64,000 nt of DNA from JAKACA01 sp052143575 (GCA_052143575.1 JBKQSP010000043.1:62001-126000); one strand, 5' to 3'. Positions 44,615 to 53,430 are shown, numbered from the stretch's first letter. Program-made: numbers and translations. The notes: generated by a model from the letters alone, not told the origin.

Positions 44615-45610
44615 TCAGCCCCGCATCTCGACGGCGGACGCGGCGGACAGATCGGTACGGCGAGGGCGCAGCGGCCAGTAGGCCGCCGCCAACAGGATCA
44701 GCAGCGGTCCGCTGTTGGGGTCGGTGGCCGGCCCGGAGAACACGCCGCCGAAACCTTCGCCGACGACCCAGATCGCCACAGCCGCCACGCAGGCGAGGAT
44801 GAGGGAGGCCCGCCGGATCGATCTCGGCATGAAGACGGCGACAGCGATCAGCCCGAAGAGCACGGCCGTGGCGATCGCCACCCCGCCCCCGCGGCCGGCG
44901 AGGTCCTGAGCGATGCTCCGATCCAGCGCCGCCAGCCAGGTCGGCTGACCTGCGGTCATGGAGCGGATCACGCCGCTGATTCCGTCCGGCTGCCGGTTGA
45001 ACGAGGAGACTGAGAGAACGGCGAGGCCGCTCCACAGCAGCAGCCAGATGAGCCGGGCGGGAATCGCTCCGAGCGGTCGAGCAGCCACGAAGTCAGCGTG
45101 GCCGCCGGGTGGTGCCGGCCACAACAAGATGGCAAGGAGGGCGTACAAGAGGACCGCCCCGGGTGCGCCGGTGAGTGGGCTTGCGGTGCCCGTCAGGAGG
45201 TTCCCGAGACCCTCACCGATCCACCAGACACCGAGCGACCAGGCAACGGACAGCCCGAGGGCGATCCTCACGGTCGGCCGCCAGGCGATGCCGACGGCGA
45301 TCAGCAGCTGCGCGCCGGCAAAGGCGACGCCGGCAAGGGTGGCATGGCGCGACATCTCGCCGGCCGACCAGGTGATGGCGCTCGCCACCGAGGCCGGGTT
45401 GCCGCGGGCGAAGGGTGCGATCATCTCGGAGCCGAAGCCGGGCGTGAACATGAACGGTTGCAGCTGCAGCACGGCGTCGAACAGCCAGAGAGCGGCCAGC
45501 GACAGCTGCAGGACTCGCCGGGAGTCCGGGAGGCACCACGGCTCCGTGCGGGGCACGACCCGCCGCAGCGACCGCCCGCCGGTGGTGCCGGCAACCGTCC
45601 CCGCGCTCAA
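44615..45610 (-). CDS. Integral membrane protein, paralogue of the 56-58 kb membrane/SCO fusion
   Basis: This 331-residue protein has about eight to nine membrane helices. Motifs shared with the membrane part of the gene at 55982-57946 include LWLFDAVLQ (against LLWVFDGILQ), GEGLGNLLTG...TGAPGAVLLYALL (against GEAFGGLFASG...FGAPGAVLLYCLV), VVGEGFGGVFSGPATDPNSGP (against VLVEDFGFFGGTGTDPNSMIP) and WSAGEM/HP-type positions. The two are clear paralogues. No function is known to me; the context (CopA, DUF5134, CtaG) suggests a role in copper or respiratory-oxidase biogenesis. It is co-transcribed with DUF5134. Confidence 0.72.
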   Translation of the reverse strand: MSAGTVAGTTGGRSLRRVVPRTEPWCLPDSRRVLQLSLAALWLFDAVLQLQPFMFTPGFGSEMIAPFARGNPASVASAITWSAGEMSRHATLAGVAFAGAQLLIAVGIAWRPTVRIALGLSVAWSLGVWWIGEGLGNLLTGTASPLTGAPGAVLLYALLAILLWPAPPGGHADFVAARPLGAIPARLIWLLLWSGLAVLSVSSFNRQPDGISGVIRSMTAGQPTWLAALDRSIAQDLAGRGGGVAIATAVLFGLIAVAVFMPRSIRRASLILACVAAVAIWVVGEGFGGVFSGPATDPNSGPLLILLAAAYWPLRPRRTDLSAASAVEMRG

Positions 45611-45701
45611 GGTCGCACCGTCCTCCCGGGTCGATCGCCCGCCCGTAACTTACCTACCGCCCGCGTGCCGTCGCTGCGCGCGGGCAGGCCCCCCCGGCGC
45701 G

Positions 45702-47498
45702 TCAGGCTGTCTCGGCTCGGCTTTGCACGATGCTGCTGCGGAGCACCGTCTTGAGGAGCTTGCCGGAGGCGTTCCTCGGAAGGGCTTCCTCGAGGATCGT
45801 GACGTGAGCCGGCACCTTGAAGTCCGCCAGCGTCTCGGCCACGAAGGCTCTCAGCTCATCGGGCGTTGCCTCCCGGCCCTCCTCGAAACGCACGATCGCC
45901 ATCACCTCCTCGCCGAGAGCGGGGTGGGGAACGCCGACGACGGCGGCCTCTGCCACGGCGGGGTGCTCGACGAGGCGGTTTTCGATCTCGATGCAGTACA
46001 CGTTCTCGCCACCGCGGATGATCATGTCCTTGGCGCGGTCGGTGACATAGAGAAACCCGTCCTCGTCGAGGTGCCCAAGGTCGCCCGTCCGCAGCCAGCC
46101 GTTCTGGAGCACGGCCGACGTCTCCGCCGCCTTGTTCCAGTAGCCAGCCATGAGGATTGGCCCGCGCACGCAGATCTCGCCTGCCACCCCGGGCGGGCAG
46201 GCGACGGATGCTTCGATCTCCGACGTCGCTGTCATGGGATCCACGATCTTCAGCTCGACCACGGGCATGGGACGGCCGACCGAGTCGGGGCGCTCGCGCG
46301 CCTCGGCGCCGGTATTCACCGTGGCGACGGAGCTCGTCTCGGTGAGCCCGTAGGCATTCCCGATCGAGTTGACGTTGGGGAACGTCTCACGCACCATTCG
46401 CTGCAGCTCTCCAGCGGAAGGGGACCCTCCATAGGCGATCGACGTGACCGAGGAGAGGTCGTAGTCGTGGCGACGGGGGTCGTCGGCGACACGCCAGATC
46501 ATGGTCGGGACGGCGGACCAGATCGCCACCCGCTCCCGCTCGATGGTGGCCATGACGGCCTCGGGGTCGAAGCGACCCGGCGGGATGACGAGCCGAATTC
46601 CTGCCGCCAACGAGACGACGAGGTTCGAGTGGCAACCCGAGACGTGAAACAACGGCGACGTCAACATCCCGACGGTCTGGCCGCCGTCATTCGTGGGAAG
46701 GACCGAACCTCCCTCCCCCGATGCCATCGCCGCCATGGCGCCTTTCGCTCCGATGAAGAACGTGTTCTGCAGGTTGGCAAGCATGCTGCGGTGCGTCGAG
46801 ACGGCGCCCTTGGAACGCCCCGTCGTGCCGCTCGTGTAGAAGATGACGGCCGAGTCGTCCTCGGTGAGCGGCGTCTCCCACGGATCGCCCTCAGCAGCAT
46901 CTGCGGCGTCTCCGGCCGCCTCGCCAGGGAACAGCTCGGCGGCGGGACGCAGCTCGACACTGCCCCCCGGCGCCGGAACACCGGCCACGTCCGCCCCGAC
47001 GAGGTACACGACCCGCAGCTCGCTCAGCTCCCCCAGCTGCCCGGCGATCCGTTCGTAACGGCCGCGGTCTGCCACGAGGACGCTCGCTCCGCTGTCGCCC
47101 AGGCCGTAGAGGATCTCGTCCGCTTTCCACCAGCCGTTCAGCCCCACGAGCACCCCGCCCATGGGGACGACCGACCAGAACGCCAGGCACCACTCCGGAC
47201 AGTTGGCAGCCAGGACGGCGACACGATCGCCGGCCCTCACGTGCGCAGGGCCGGCGGCGAGACGGCGAGAGCCTGCCCGCGCCTGCGCGACGAAGGCGGG
47301 AAAGCTGATCCGGCGATCGCCGTACACGAGAAACGTCTCATCCGCCCCCCGGCGCCCCGCCCCCACGGCGACCTCACGCAAGGAGGCGAGCCGATTGCGG
47401 TACACCTTCATCTCGACCCCGCCGACGTCCTGGCGGACGACCTCGAACATGGCGCCCGGCGCCGTCAGTTGCTCCTCGATCTGCCGAGTGTCGGTCAC
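45702..47498 (-). CDS. AMP-dependent acyl-CoA synthetase (fatty-acid-CoA ligase)
   Basis: This 598-residue adenylate-forming enzyme activates a carboxylic acid via acyl-AMP to acyl-CoA. The P-loop AMP-binding motif is IFYTSGTTGRSKGAVSTH, with YGLTETSS, the hinge GDLGHLDEDGFLYVTDRAKDMI and the catalytic C-terminal lysine in PRNASGKLLK. The FadD-like length and sequence do not define chain length. The GTG start overlaps the stop of a short upstream frame (ATG ending GTGA). The neighbouring P450, reductase and TetR genes suggest a catabolic setting. Confidence 0.88.
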   Translation of the reverse strand: MTDTRQIEEQLTAPGAMFEVVRQDVGGVEMKVYRNRLASLREVAVGAGRRGADETFLVYGDRRISFPAFVAQARAGSRRLAAGPAHVRAGDRVAVLAANCPEWCLAFWSVVPMGGVLVGLNGWWKADEILYGLGDSGASVLVADRGRYERIAGQLGELSELRVVYLVGADVAGVPAPGGSVELRPAAELFPGEAAGDAADAAEGDPWETPLTEDDSAVIFYTSGTTGRSKGAVSTHRSMLANLQNTFFIGAKGAMAAMASGEGGSVLPTNDGGQTVGMLTSPLFHVSGCHSNLVVSLAAGIRLVIPPGRFDPEAVMATIERERVAIWSAVPTMIWRVADDPRRHDYDLSSVTSIAYGGSPSAGELQRMVRETFPNVNSIGNAYGLTETSSVATVNTGAEARERPDSVGRPMPVVELKIVDPMTATSEIEASVACPPGVAGEICVRGPILMAGYWNKAAETSAVLQNGWLRTGDLGHLDEDGFLYVTDRAKDMIIRGGENVYCIEIENRLVEHPAVAEAAVVGVPHPALGEEVMAIVRFEEGREATPDELRAFVAETLADFKVPAHVTILEEALPRNASGKLLKTVLRSSIVQSRAETA

Positions 47499-47609
47499 GG
47501 TGTCGGAGCCATTTCACGGTGGAGCTCCTCATTCGACATGGTGCCGGACTGTAGTTCGACGGGCGACAGCCCGGCGCCAGCCGGTCGGCGACGCCGTCCG
47601 GGTCAGCGG

Positions 47610-48377
47610 TCAGAAGACGCGCAGCCGGCGGGCAATTGCGAGGGCGGATTCGTCACCTACTGCTTGGGCGCCCGCTGCCTCCCAGGTGGCACGCTGGGTC
47701 ACCCAGCGGACAAAGGCGGAGGACGACGACCTGACCTCGCCGACGGTGTCGCCCGCCCCGAGGCGGATCGTGCGGCCGCCCGGACCGTGCACGACAATGT
47801 CGAGCGCCCCGTCGAGGGACCCCAGCACCCCGGCGTTCTGCTGGCTGATGGCTGCCTCGATCCAGTCGATAGCAGGAGCAAGGCGTAGCTCGTCGGATTC
47901 CGGCGGTTCGCCGCCGAGCGGCCCCCGGGGGGCAAACAGGTCAGCCCGGATGTGGGTGTAATGGTCGAAGGCGTACGCAGAGGGCAAGACGGAGAGCGCG
48001 TACGTGCCGAGGTCGCCGAGCGGCAATTCGTACTCCTGGCCGTCGAAGCCCGCCAAGACGCCGAGGGCGTCCGAGCTGACGGACTCGTAATCGGAGAGGA
48101 CCTCTGCCGAGCTCCACGAGCGACGGGACTCGACGGCGATGTTCTGTGCCCGCTCGGTCGGCAAGCCGGCCGTATCCGGAAGTCTGGACGGGTCGACGAG
48201 AATGGCGAACAACGCTCCCATGTGAGCGACGACGTCCTGCACGGACCATCCGGCACAACCGCTCTCCGACGCCCATTCCTCGGCGCTCAGCCCCGCGCAG
48301 ATCTCGAGCAGAGCGGCCCGGTCTGCCCGCAACGCCTCAACCGCTGTGCTCATCCCAACCACCCGCTCTCGTTCCAT
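47610..48377 (-). CDS. Maleylpyruvate isomerase family (DinB/MDMPI-like) protein
   Basis: This 255-residue protein has the four-helix DinB-like metal-binding N-terminal domain typical of mycothiol-dependent enzymes: WSVQDVVAHMGALF and AFDHYTHIRADL supply His ligands. The C-terminal domain contains VHGPGGRTIRLGAGD and the SSSSAFVRWVTQR segment typical of the family. Such proteins act as mycothiol-dependent isomerases or transferases. The reading frame begins at ATG 48377, within an AT-rich stretch shared with the divergent TetR gene; an ATG at 48353 is the alternative start. Confidence 0.8.
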   Translation of the reverse strand: MERERVVGMSTAVEALRADRAALLEICAGLSAEEWASESGCAGWSVQDVVAHMGALFAILVDPSRLPDTAGLPTERAQNIAVESRRSWSSAEVLSDYESVSSDALGVLAGFDGQEYELPLGDLGTYALSVLPSAYAFDHYTHIRADLFAPRGPLGGEPPESDELRLAPAIDWIEAAISQQNAGVLGSLDGALDIVVHGPGGRTIRLGAGDTVGEVRSSSSAFVRWVTQRATWEAAGAQAVGDESALAIARRLRVF

Positions 48378-48419
48378 AGCAAAAATATGTTAGATTTGAT
48401 CACTATCTCAGAACCCTCC
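48378..48419. promoter_or_regulatory. AT-rich divergent promoter/operator region between MDMPI and tetR
   Basis: These 42 bp include runs such as AAAAATATGTTAGATTTGATC, strikingly AT-rich for this genome, with a TGATCA palindrome at 48397-48402. It is a likely site for divergent promoters and for binding of the adjacent TetR protein. Confidence 0.45.
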
Positions 48420-49091
48420 ATGCGTGTCAAGCTGCCGCCGGCGCGCTACACAGAGACCATGGCCGACGCCCCGGACCCCGGCGAGCACCCTCCCTCGCTG
48501 CGCGACGAGCAGGTGCGACAGACTCGAGCCGCCCTCGTGGCCGCAGGTCGCCGCCTCTTCGGGCGCGACGGCTTCGCAGCCACCTCGGTCGAGGATCTCG
48601 CCCGTGCTGCTCGCGTCACGACGGGCGCCCTGTACCACCACTTCCCCACGAAGGCCGCCCTCTTCGAGACCGTCTTCGAAGAGATCCATCTGGAGCTGCT
48701 GGCAGCTTCGGGCGCTGCGCTCGGAGAAAGCCTCGGGACGATCGAGGTGCTGGCGCGAGGCGGGGAGGCGTTTCTCGATGCGGTGCTTGCTCCCGACCTA
48801 CAGCGCATCGTGATCATCGACGCGCCGGCTGTGCTCGGCTTGGCGCGCTTCACCGAGCTGGACGAGCGCTATGCAGTCGTTGCGATCGTTGCGGCCCTGC
48901 AGGGGGCGGTGGCAGCCGGCGAGATCGCCGTCGACGATCCGGAGACCCTCGCTCGCCTCTTCCTCGGCATCTTGACCCGCGGCGCCATGTTGATCGCCAA
49001 CTCAGCCGAGCCGTCAGCCACGCGCCATGCCGTTGCCCGAGCCCTGCGGGTGCTCCTCGCCGGCCTCGCGGCGGGCAGCAATCCACGCTGA
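48420..49091 (+). CDS. TetR-family transcriptional regulator
   Basis: This 223-residue regulator has an N-terminal helix-turn-helix (AGRRLFGRDGFAATSVEDLA, then RVTTGALYHHFPTKAALFETVF) and an all-helical ligand domain resembling the TetR_C family with AcrR-like sequence. It is divergent from the MDMPI-family gene and probably controls it. The ATG at 48420 gives an N-terminal tail of about 20 residues; ATG 48459 is a plausible alternative start. Confidence 0.87.
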   Translation: MRVKLPPARYTETMADAPDPGEHPPSLRDEQVRQTRAALVAAGRRLFGRDGFAATSVEDLARAARVTTGALYHHFPTKAALFETVFEEIHLELLAASGAALGESLGTIEVLARGGEAFLDAVLAPDLQRIVIIDAPAVLGLARFTELDERYAVVAIVAALQGAVAAGEIAVDDPETLARLFLGILTRGAMLIANSAEPSATRHAVARALRVLLAGLAAGSNPR

Positions 49092-49152
49092 TTGACTGCC
49101 TCGCATCGGGTGTCGCGCAAGGGCGGCGGGCCACGGCACCGACGTCAGCGAT

Positions 49153-49962
49153 TCAGATGCGCTCGAGCAGATCGCCGTCGAAGATCGGCTCGATGCCGAG
49201 CCTGGCGACGTCCTCGGCCAGTTCCTCGGCTGACGGCGCGCCCAGATCGCGCAGGGCGGAAGCCGCCGCCAGGATCGGCCGCAACAGACGGGCGTCGCTC
49301 GAAGTATTGAGGAACAGCTGGCCGTTCGACAGCACGAACCGCACCGCCCGCCCGAGGGCGGCCGCGTCCTCCGTCGGCTTGTACCAGCTGAACCGCGGGC
49401 CTGCGTCGTCCTCGCTCCAACGCCGGCGGGCGATGGACTTGATCGTCTGCACGGCGACACCCCGATCGGCGCACACGGCCAGCAGCGCCTCCACGTCCCG
49501 GCGGTAGCCGTCGTCCTGCAGGAGGACGAAGCTGTACGGCAGCAGCACGGTGTCGAGATCGGCTCGTTGCAGGCTGCGCAGGTGCATGGAGGCGATGCGC
49601 AACCCGTGCCCGGTGACGCCGACGTGGCGGACGAGACCCTCCTCCCGCGCCCGCATGAGTGCCTCGACGGCACCGCCCGGCCCGTGCGCCACCTCCCACT
49701 CGTCCTCCTCGACGAGGTTGTGGAGCTGGATGAGATCGACGTGGTCGACGCCGAGGCGCTCGAGGGAGCGCTCGAGGCTGGCGCGAGCGGCTTCGCCGGT
49801 GCGGTCGCCCGTCTTCGTTGCCAGGAAGAACCCGCCCCGGTGCCGTGCCATCCACGGGGCGAGGCGCAGCTCGGAGTCTCCGTAGTCGGCGGCCGTGTCG
49901 ATGTGGTTGACGCCGAATTCGAGCAGCGTCGGGAGCAACTCGTCGGCCCGCTCCTGGCGCAT
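49153..49962 (-). CDS. Aldo/keto reductase (N-terminus extends upstream of the canonical start)
   Basis: This NADPH-dependent reductase-like protein has the AKR tetrad: Asp and Tyr in HIDTAADYGDSE, Lys in FFLATKTGD and His in LIQLHNLVEE. The ATG at 49962 (269 residues) cuts off the first strand of the barrel, because the upstream in-frame codons read DTAPFGRTGHDSSRVIFGAA, a normal AKR beginning. The frame is open only to a TAG at 50047-50049, and no ATG, GTG, TTG or CTG lies in between. An ATC at 50037 is six bases after a TAGCCT hexamer and would be the leaderless start. The gene is divergent from the P450 gene. Confidence 0.82.
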   Translation of the reverse strand: MRQERADELLPTLLEFGVNHIDTAADYGDSELRLAPWMARHRGGFFLATKTGDRTGEAARASLERSLERLGVDHVDLIQLHNLVEEDEWEVAHGPGGAVEALMRAREEGLVRHVGVTGHGLRIASMHLRSLQRADLDTVLLPYSFVLLQDDGYRRDVEALLAVCADRGVAVQTIKSIARRRWSEDDAGPRFSWYKPTEDAAALGRAVRFVLSNGQLFLNTSSDARLLRPILAAASALRDLGAPSAEELAEDVARLGIEPIFDGDLLERI

Positions 49963-50043
49963 GCGGGCGAGCGCGGCTGCTCCGAAGATGACGCGACTGC
50001 TGTCGTGCCCGGTGCGGCCGAACGGTGCGGTGTCGATTCGCCC

Positions 50044-50049
50044 AGGCTA
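50044..50049 (-). promoter_or_regulatory. -10 hexamer TAGCCT upstream of the aldo/keto reductase
   Basis: TAGCCT ends six bases before ATC 50037, the codon where the conserved reductase N-terminus begins. It lies inside a CCCAG...CTGGG inverted repeat (50041-50055). Confidence 0.4.
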
Positions 50050-50166
50050 TCTGGGCGTCCCGTCGGCGGCTGTGTCACCTCGGTCAGCTGCTTCCTGTCA
50101 GCGCGAGCGCCAGCGGCAAAACGCCGGGTGGTAGCGTCCGATCGTCTCGAAAAGGGGGGCACGGAC

Positions 50167-51372
50167 ATGGCGCGGCGGACAGCACCGGTCGATGACTGGT
50201 CACGGGATTTCGATGTCCTCGACGCGGGGTACATCGAGAACCCCTTCACGATCTGGGACGAGCTGCGGCAGACCTGCCCGATCGCTCACACCGATCGGCG
50301 CGGCTCGACCTGGTTGCCGACGCGCTACGAGGACATCACGGCCATGGCTCACGACATCGAGTCGTTCAGCTCGCTCGAAGTCGGGGTCATCGCCGTCGAG
50401 GGTGAGGAACCGGAGGAGAACCTGCTGCCCTACGGGTTGCCACCCATCTCGGTCGACCCGCCCGTGCACACCTGGACGAGGCGGCTACTACTCCCGTGGT
50501 TCTCCCACCGCCGCGTGGAGAGCTACGAGGCAATGACGCGCGACCTGTGCGTCGGCCTCGTCGACTCCTTCCTCGCCAACGGCCACGCCGACGCTGCCGA
50601 GAATTACGCCCAGCAGATCCCCGTCCGAGTCATCGCCCACATCCTCGGCGTGCCGGCTGATCTCGCCGACACCTTCACCGGTTGGGTGCGTGACTTCCTC
50701 GAGTTCGCAGACGACGAGGAGCGTCGCATGAAGGCGGCGGAAGGCCTCTTCACCTATTTCGTGGCTGAGCTGGCGAGCCGCCGCGAGCACCCAGGGACCG
50801 ACCTGCTGAGCGAGCTGCTGCGAGCCGAGGAAGGCGGGGCGCCGGTCGAGGACAGCATCATCCTCGGGATGGCCGGCCTCGTGCTCGTGGCCGGCGTGGA
50901 CACGACCTGGAGCGCCATCGGATCCTCGCTCTGGCACCTCGCCACGCACGAGGCGGATCGCGAGCGGCTCGCTGCCGAACCCGAGCTCCTGCCGGTCGCC
51001 ATCGAGGAACTGCTGCGGGCGTACTCGCCCGTCACGATGGCGCGCCTCGTCACGGCCGACGTCGACTTCAAGGGCTGCCCCATGAAAGCAGGCGACAAGC
51101 TCCTCATGAGCTTCCCGGCGGCGAACCGTGATCCCGCCGTCTTCGCGGATGCCGACAGGGTCATCCTCGATCGCCAGCACAACCGCCACGTCGCCTTCGG
51201 CTCCGGCATCCACCGCTGCGCCGGATCCAACCTCGCCCGCATGGAGCTGAAAGTGGCGCTACAGGAGTGGCTGCGGCGCATCCCGGAGTTTCGTCTCGCT
51301 GAGGGCGCCGAGGTCATGTGGGCAGGCGGCCAAGTGCGAGGCCCCCGGGTGCTGCCGGTCGTGTTCTCGTGA
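50167..51372 (+). CDS. Cytochrome P450
   Basis: This 401-residue soluble bacterial P450 has the I-helix oxygen-activation motif AGVDTTW, the K-helix ExxR (EELLRAYSP) and the haem loop FGSGIHRCAGSNLAR with the axial Cys. It should hydroxylate a hydrophobic substrate, receiving electrons from the ferredoxin encoded by the next gene. A GGGGGG run nine bases before ATG 50167 acts as the ribosome site, and a TAGCGT hexamer at 50130-50135 is the likely -10. The stop overlaps the ferredoxin start (GTGA). Confidence 0.94.
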   Translation: MARRTAPVDDWSRDFDVLDAGYIENPFTIWDELRQTCPIAHTDRRGSTWLPTRYEDITAMAHDIESFSSLEVGVIAVEGEEPEENLLPYGLPPISVDPPVHTWTRRLLLPWFSHRRVESYEAMTRDLCVGLVDSFLANGHADAAENYAQQIPVRVIAHILGVPADLADTFTGWVRDFLEFADDEERRMKAAEGLFTYFVAELASRREHPGTDLLSELLRAEEGGAPVEDSIILGMAGLVLVAGVDTTWSAIGSSLWHLATHEADRERLAAEPELLPVAIEELLRAYSPVTMARLVTADVDFKGCPMKAGDKLLMSFPAANRDPAVFADADRVILDRQHNRHVAFGSGIHRCAGSNLARMELKVALQEWLRRIPEFRLAEGAEVMWAGGQVRGPRVLPVVFS

Positions 51373-51566
51373 GGATTCGAGTCGACCCCGACAAGTGCCA
51401 GGGCCACGCCCGTTGTTACGCCCTCGTGCCTGAGCTCTTCTCCGTGGACGACTACGGCCTCAGCTCGGTCGTCGGCGACGGATCGGTGCCGCACCAGCTC
51501 GAGGACAAGGCGCGCCTCGCCGTTGCCAACTGTCCCGAGTACGCCATCGAAGAGGTCACGGACTGA
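51369..51566 (+). CDS. [3Fe-4S]-type ferredoxin
   Basis: This 65-residue ferredoxin has CQGHARC and, near the end, NCPEYAI, the cysteine pattern of the 3Fe-4S ferredoxins that serve actinobacterial P450s (the second Cys of a 4Fe-4S site is replaced). It should be the direct electron donor of the preceding P450, to which it is coupled by a GTGA overlap. No ferredoxin reductase gene is adjacent. Confidence 0.92.
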   Translation: MRIRVDPDKCQGHARCYALVPELFSVDDYGLSSVVGDGSVPHQLEDKARLAVANCPEYAIEEVTD

Positions 51567-51644
51567 GGCCAGGCGGTGCCGGGCGGCGCCGTCTTTGCCA
51601 ACTTGACGGGGCAGACCGTCGTCGGTCATTATTTGAGCGATTGC

Positions 51645-51661
51645 TTAAGTTATTCGCTTAA
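51645..51661. promoter_or_regulatory. Inverted repeat, probable TetR operator
   Basis: TTAAG and CTTAA are separated by seven bases in an AT-rich stretch 27 bp before the second tetR gene. This fits an autoregulatory operator. Confidence 0.45.
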
Positions 51662-51687
51662 CCACTTGACGAGCGGGAAGGCCCCAG

Positions 51688-52362
51688 ATGGCAAAGCCAG
51701 GCAGCACGAGCCAGCTGGGCGAGCGCTCCGGACCTGCTGGCGCCGCCACCCGGTCGGCCCTGACTGCAGCGGCGGTGAGAGCGCTGCAAGAGGAGGGCTT
51801 CGCCGGGGCAAGCGCGCGGGCGATCGCCCGTAACGCCGGCTGCAACCAGGCGCTCGTCTTCTACCACTTCGGCTCCGTCGTGAACCTCCTGTTGTCGGCC
51901 CTTGACGAGACAAGCCGGCGTCGCATGGAGCGGTACACCGAGGCTGCCGAGTCGGCCGCCGGTGTGAGGGAACTCGTGGACGTGGCTGCCGAGATCTTTC
52001 GCCAGGACCTCGATGACGGTCACCTCTCCGTCCTCGCCGAGATGATCGCCGGCTCCTCCTCGGTACCCGGCCTCGGCCCCGAAGTGGCGGACCGGATCGC
52101 CCCCTGGATGTCGTTCGCCGAAGGTGCCGTCAGCCGGGCTCTGGAGGGCAGCCCGATGGCGGCCATGGTGCCCGTCGCCGACATCGCCTACGCCGTCGTC
52201 GCCCTCTACCTCGGCGTCGAGATGTTGGCGCATCTGGACGGCGACCGCTCGCGGGCGGAGGCACTCTTCGCGAGCGCCAAGCAGCTTGCCGGCCTCGCCG
52301 CTCTCGCCGGGCTCGTCACAAGCGACGAAGTCGCCTCACCGCACACAGGAAGGAACCTCTGA
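51688..52362 (+). CDS. TetR-family transcriptional regulator
   Basis: This 224-residue regulator has an N-terminal helix-turn-helix domain (AAAVRALQEEGFAGASARAI, then GCNQALVFYHFGSVVNLLLSAL) and a helical C-terminal domain. GGGAAGG upstream of ATG 51688 is a usable ribosome site. It is followed after 2 bp by the NmrA-type gene, so the two are one operon, probably controlled from the TTAAG/CTTAA repeat upstream. Confidence 0.87.
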   Translation: MAKPGSTSQLGERSGPAGAATRSALTAAAVRALQEEGFAGASARAIARNAGCNQALVFYHFGSVVNLLLSALDETSRRRMERYTEAAESAAGVRELVDVAAEIFRQDLDDGHLSVLAEMIAGSSSVPGLGPEVADRIAPWMSFAEGAVSRALEGSPMAAMVPVADIAYAVVALYLGVEMLAHLDGDRSRAEALFASAKQLAGLAALAGLVTSDEVASPHTGRNL

Positions 52363-52364
52363 AG

Positions 52365-53399
52365 ATGGCTGCAACCGAGCCCCAGCCGACCGCGCCGGCA
52401 TCGAGTGCCTCCCGCAGCACGGCCCCGAACGAAGCGGGCCGCGACAGCGGGCTCGACGTCGTCACGGGTGCCTTCAGCTACTCCGGTCAGGCGATCGCCG
52501 CCGAGCTCGCACGACGAGGAAGGCGTATCCGAACGCTCACCGGGCACCCGGAGCGGGCGGACAACGGCCCGCGCAGCCGAGGTGACATCGAGGTGGCGCC
52601 GCTCGACTTCCGGGACCCCGCCAAGCTCGCCGCCAGCTTGGAGGGAGCGAGCACGCTGTACAACACCTACTGGGTGCGCTTTGCACGCGGAGGCGTCACG
52701 CACGAGGCGGCCGTCGCCAACTCTCGAGCGCTCTTCCACGCCGCCCAGCGCGCCGGTGTCACCCGCGTTGTGCACGTCAGCATCACGAACCCGAGCTCCG
52801 AGTCGACTGACTCGTACTTCAGGGGGAAGGCCCTCGTCGAGCAATCCCTCGCCGAGACGGACATGTCGTATGCCATCGTGCGTCCGGCGATCCTGTTCGG
52901 CGGTAACGGGGTCCTCGTCAACAACATCGCCTGGCTGCTCCGCCGGTTCCCCGTGTTCGCCATCGCCGGTGACGGCCAGTATCGGATTCGCCCCATCCAC
53001 GTCGACGATCTGGCGCGCCTGTGCGTCGATGCCGGCATGCCGGACGCCGAGGGCGAGCGCAAGGCGGACCTCGTCATGGACGCCGTCGGTCCGGAGCGGC
53101 CGACCTTCGACGAGCTCGTGGACTGGGTCGCCGAGGCAGTCGGCGCTCGCTCACGCATCGTCCACGTCCCCGCCGCCGTTGTTGCGCCCATCTCGGCCGT
53201 GCTCGGCAGGATCGTGCACGACGTCCTCCTCACGCGCGACGAGCTCGGCTCGATGATGCAGGGGCGGGCGGACACCGACGGCGAGGCGACCGGTCACATC
53301 TGCGTCTCACAATGGATCGCCGAGCACGCCGACGAGCTCGGTCGGCGATATGCCAACGAGATCGAGCGCCACTTCCGATCGCCGGCCCGCAGGCCGTGA
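52365..53399 (+). CDS. NmrA/NAD(P)-dependent epimerase-like atypical SDR
   Basis: This 344-residue Rossmann protein begins, after about 30 disordered residues, with VVTGAFSYSGQAIAAELARRG, an atypical-SDR nucleotide motif, followed by VVHVSITNPSSES and YFRGKALVEQSL with the conserved Lys, and the downstream RPAILFGGNGVL. The pattern resembles NmrA-like and NDUFA9-like proteins that bind NAD(P) and act as reductases, epimerases or redox sensors. No function can be fixed. It is in an operon with the preceding TetR regulator. Confidence 0.82.
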   Translation: MAATEPQPTAPASSASRSTAPNEAGRDSGLDVVTGAFSYSGQAIAAELARRGRRIRTLTGHPERADNGPRSRGDIEVAPLDFRDPAKLAASLEGASTLYNTYWVRFARGGVTHEAAVANSRALFHAAQRAGVTRVVHVSITNPSSESTDSYFRGKALVEQSLAETDMSYAIVRPAILFGGNGVLVNNIAWLLRRFPVFAIAGDGQYRIRPIHVDDLARLCVDAGMPDAEGERKADLVMDAVGPERPTFDELVDWVAEAVGARSRIVHVPAAVVAPISAVLGRIVHDVLLTRDELGSMMQGRADTDGEATGHICVSQWIAEHADELGRRYANEIERHFRSPARRP

Positions 53400-53430
53400 T
53401 CGCCCGGGCCCTGCAACCGCTGATCGCCGT

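Noticed and set aside
49014..50249. 411-codon minus-strand frame around the aldo/keto reductase
   Set aside because: It is out of frame with the reductase motifs and gives a Ser/Arg/Pro-rich sequence typical of a shadow.
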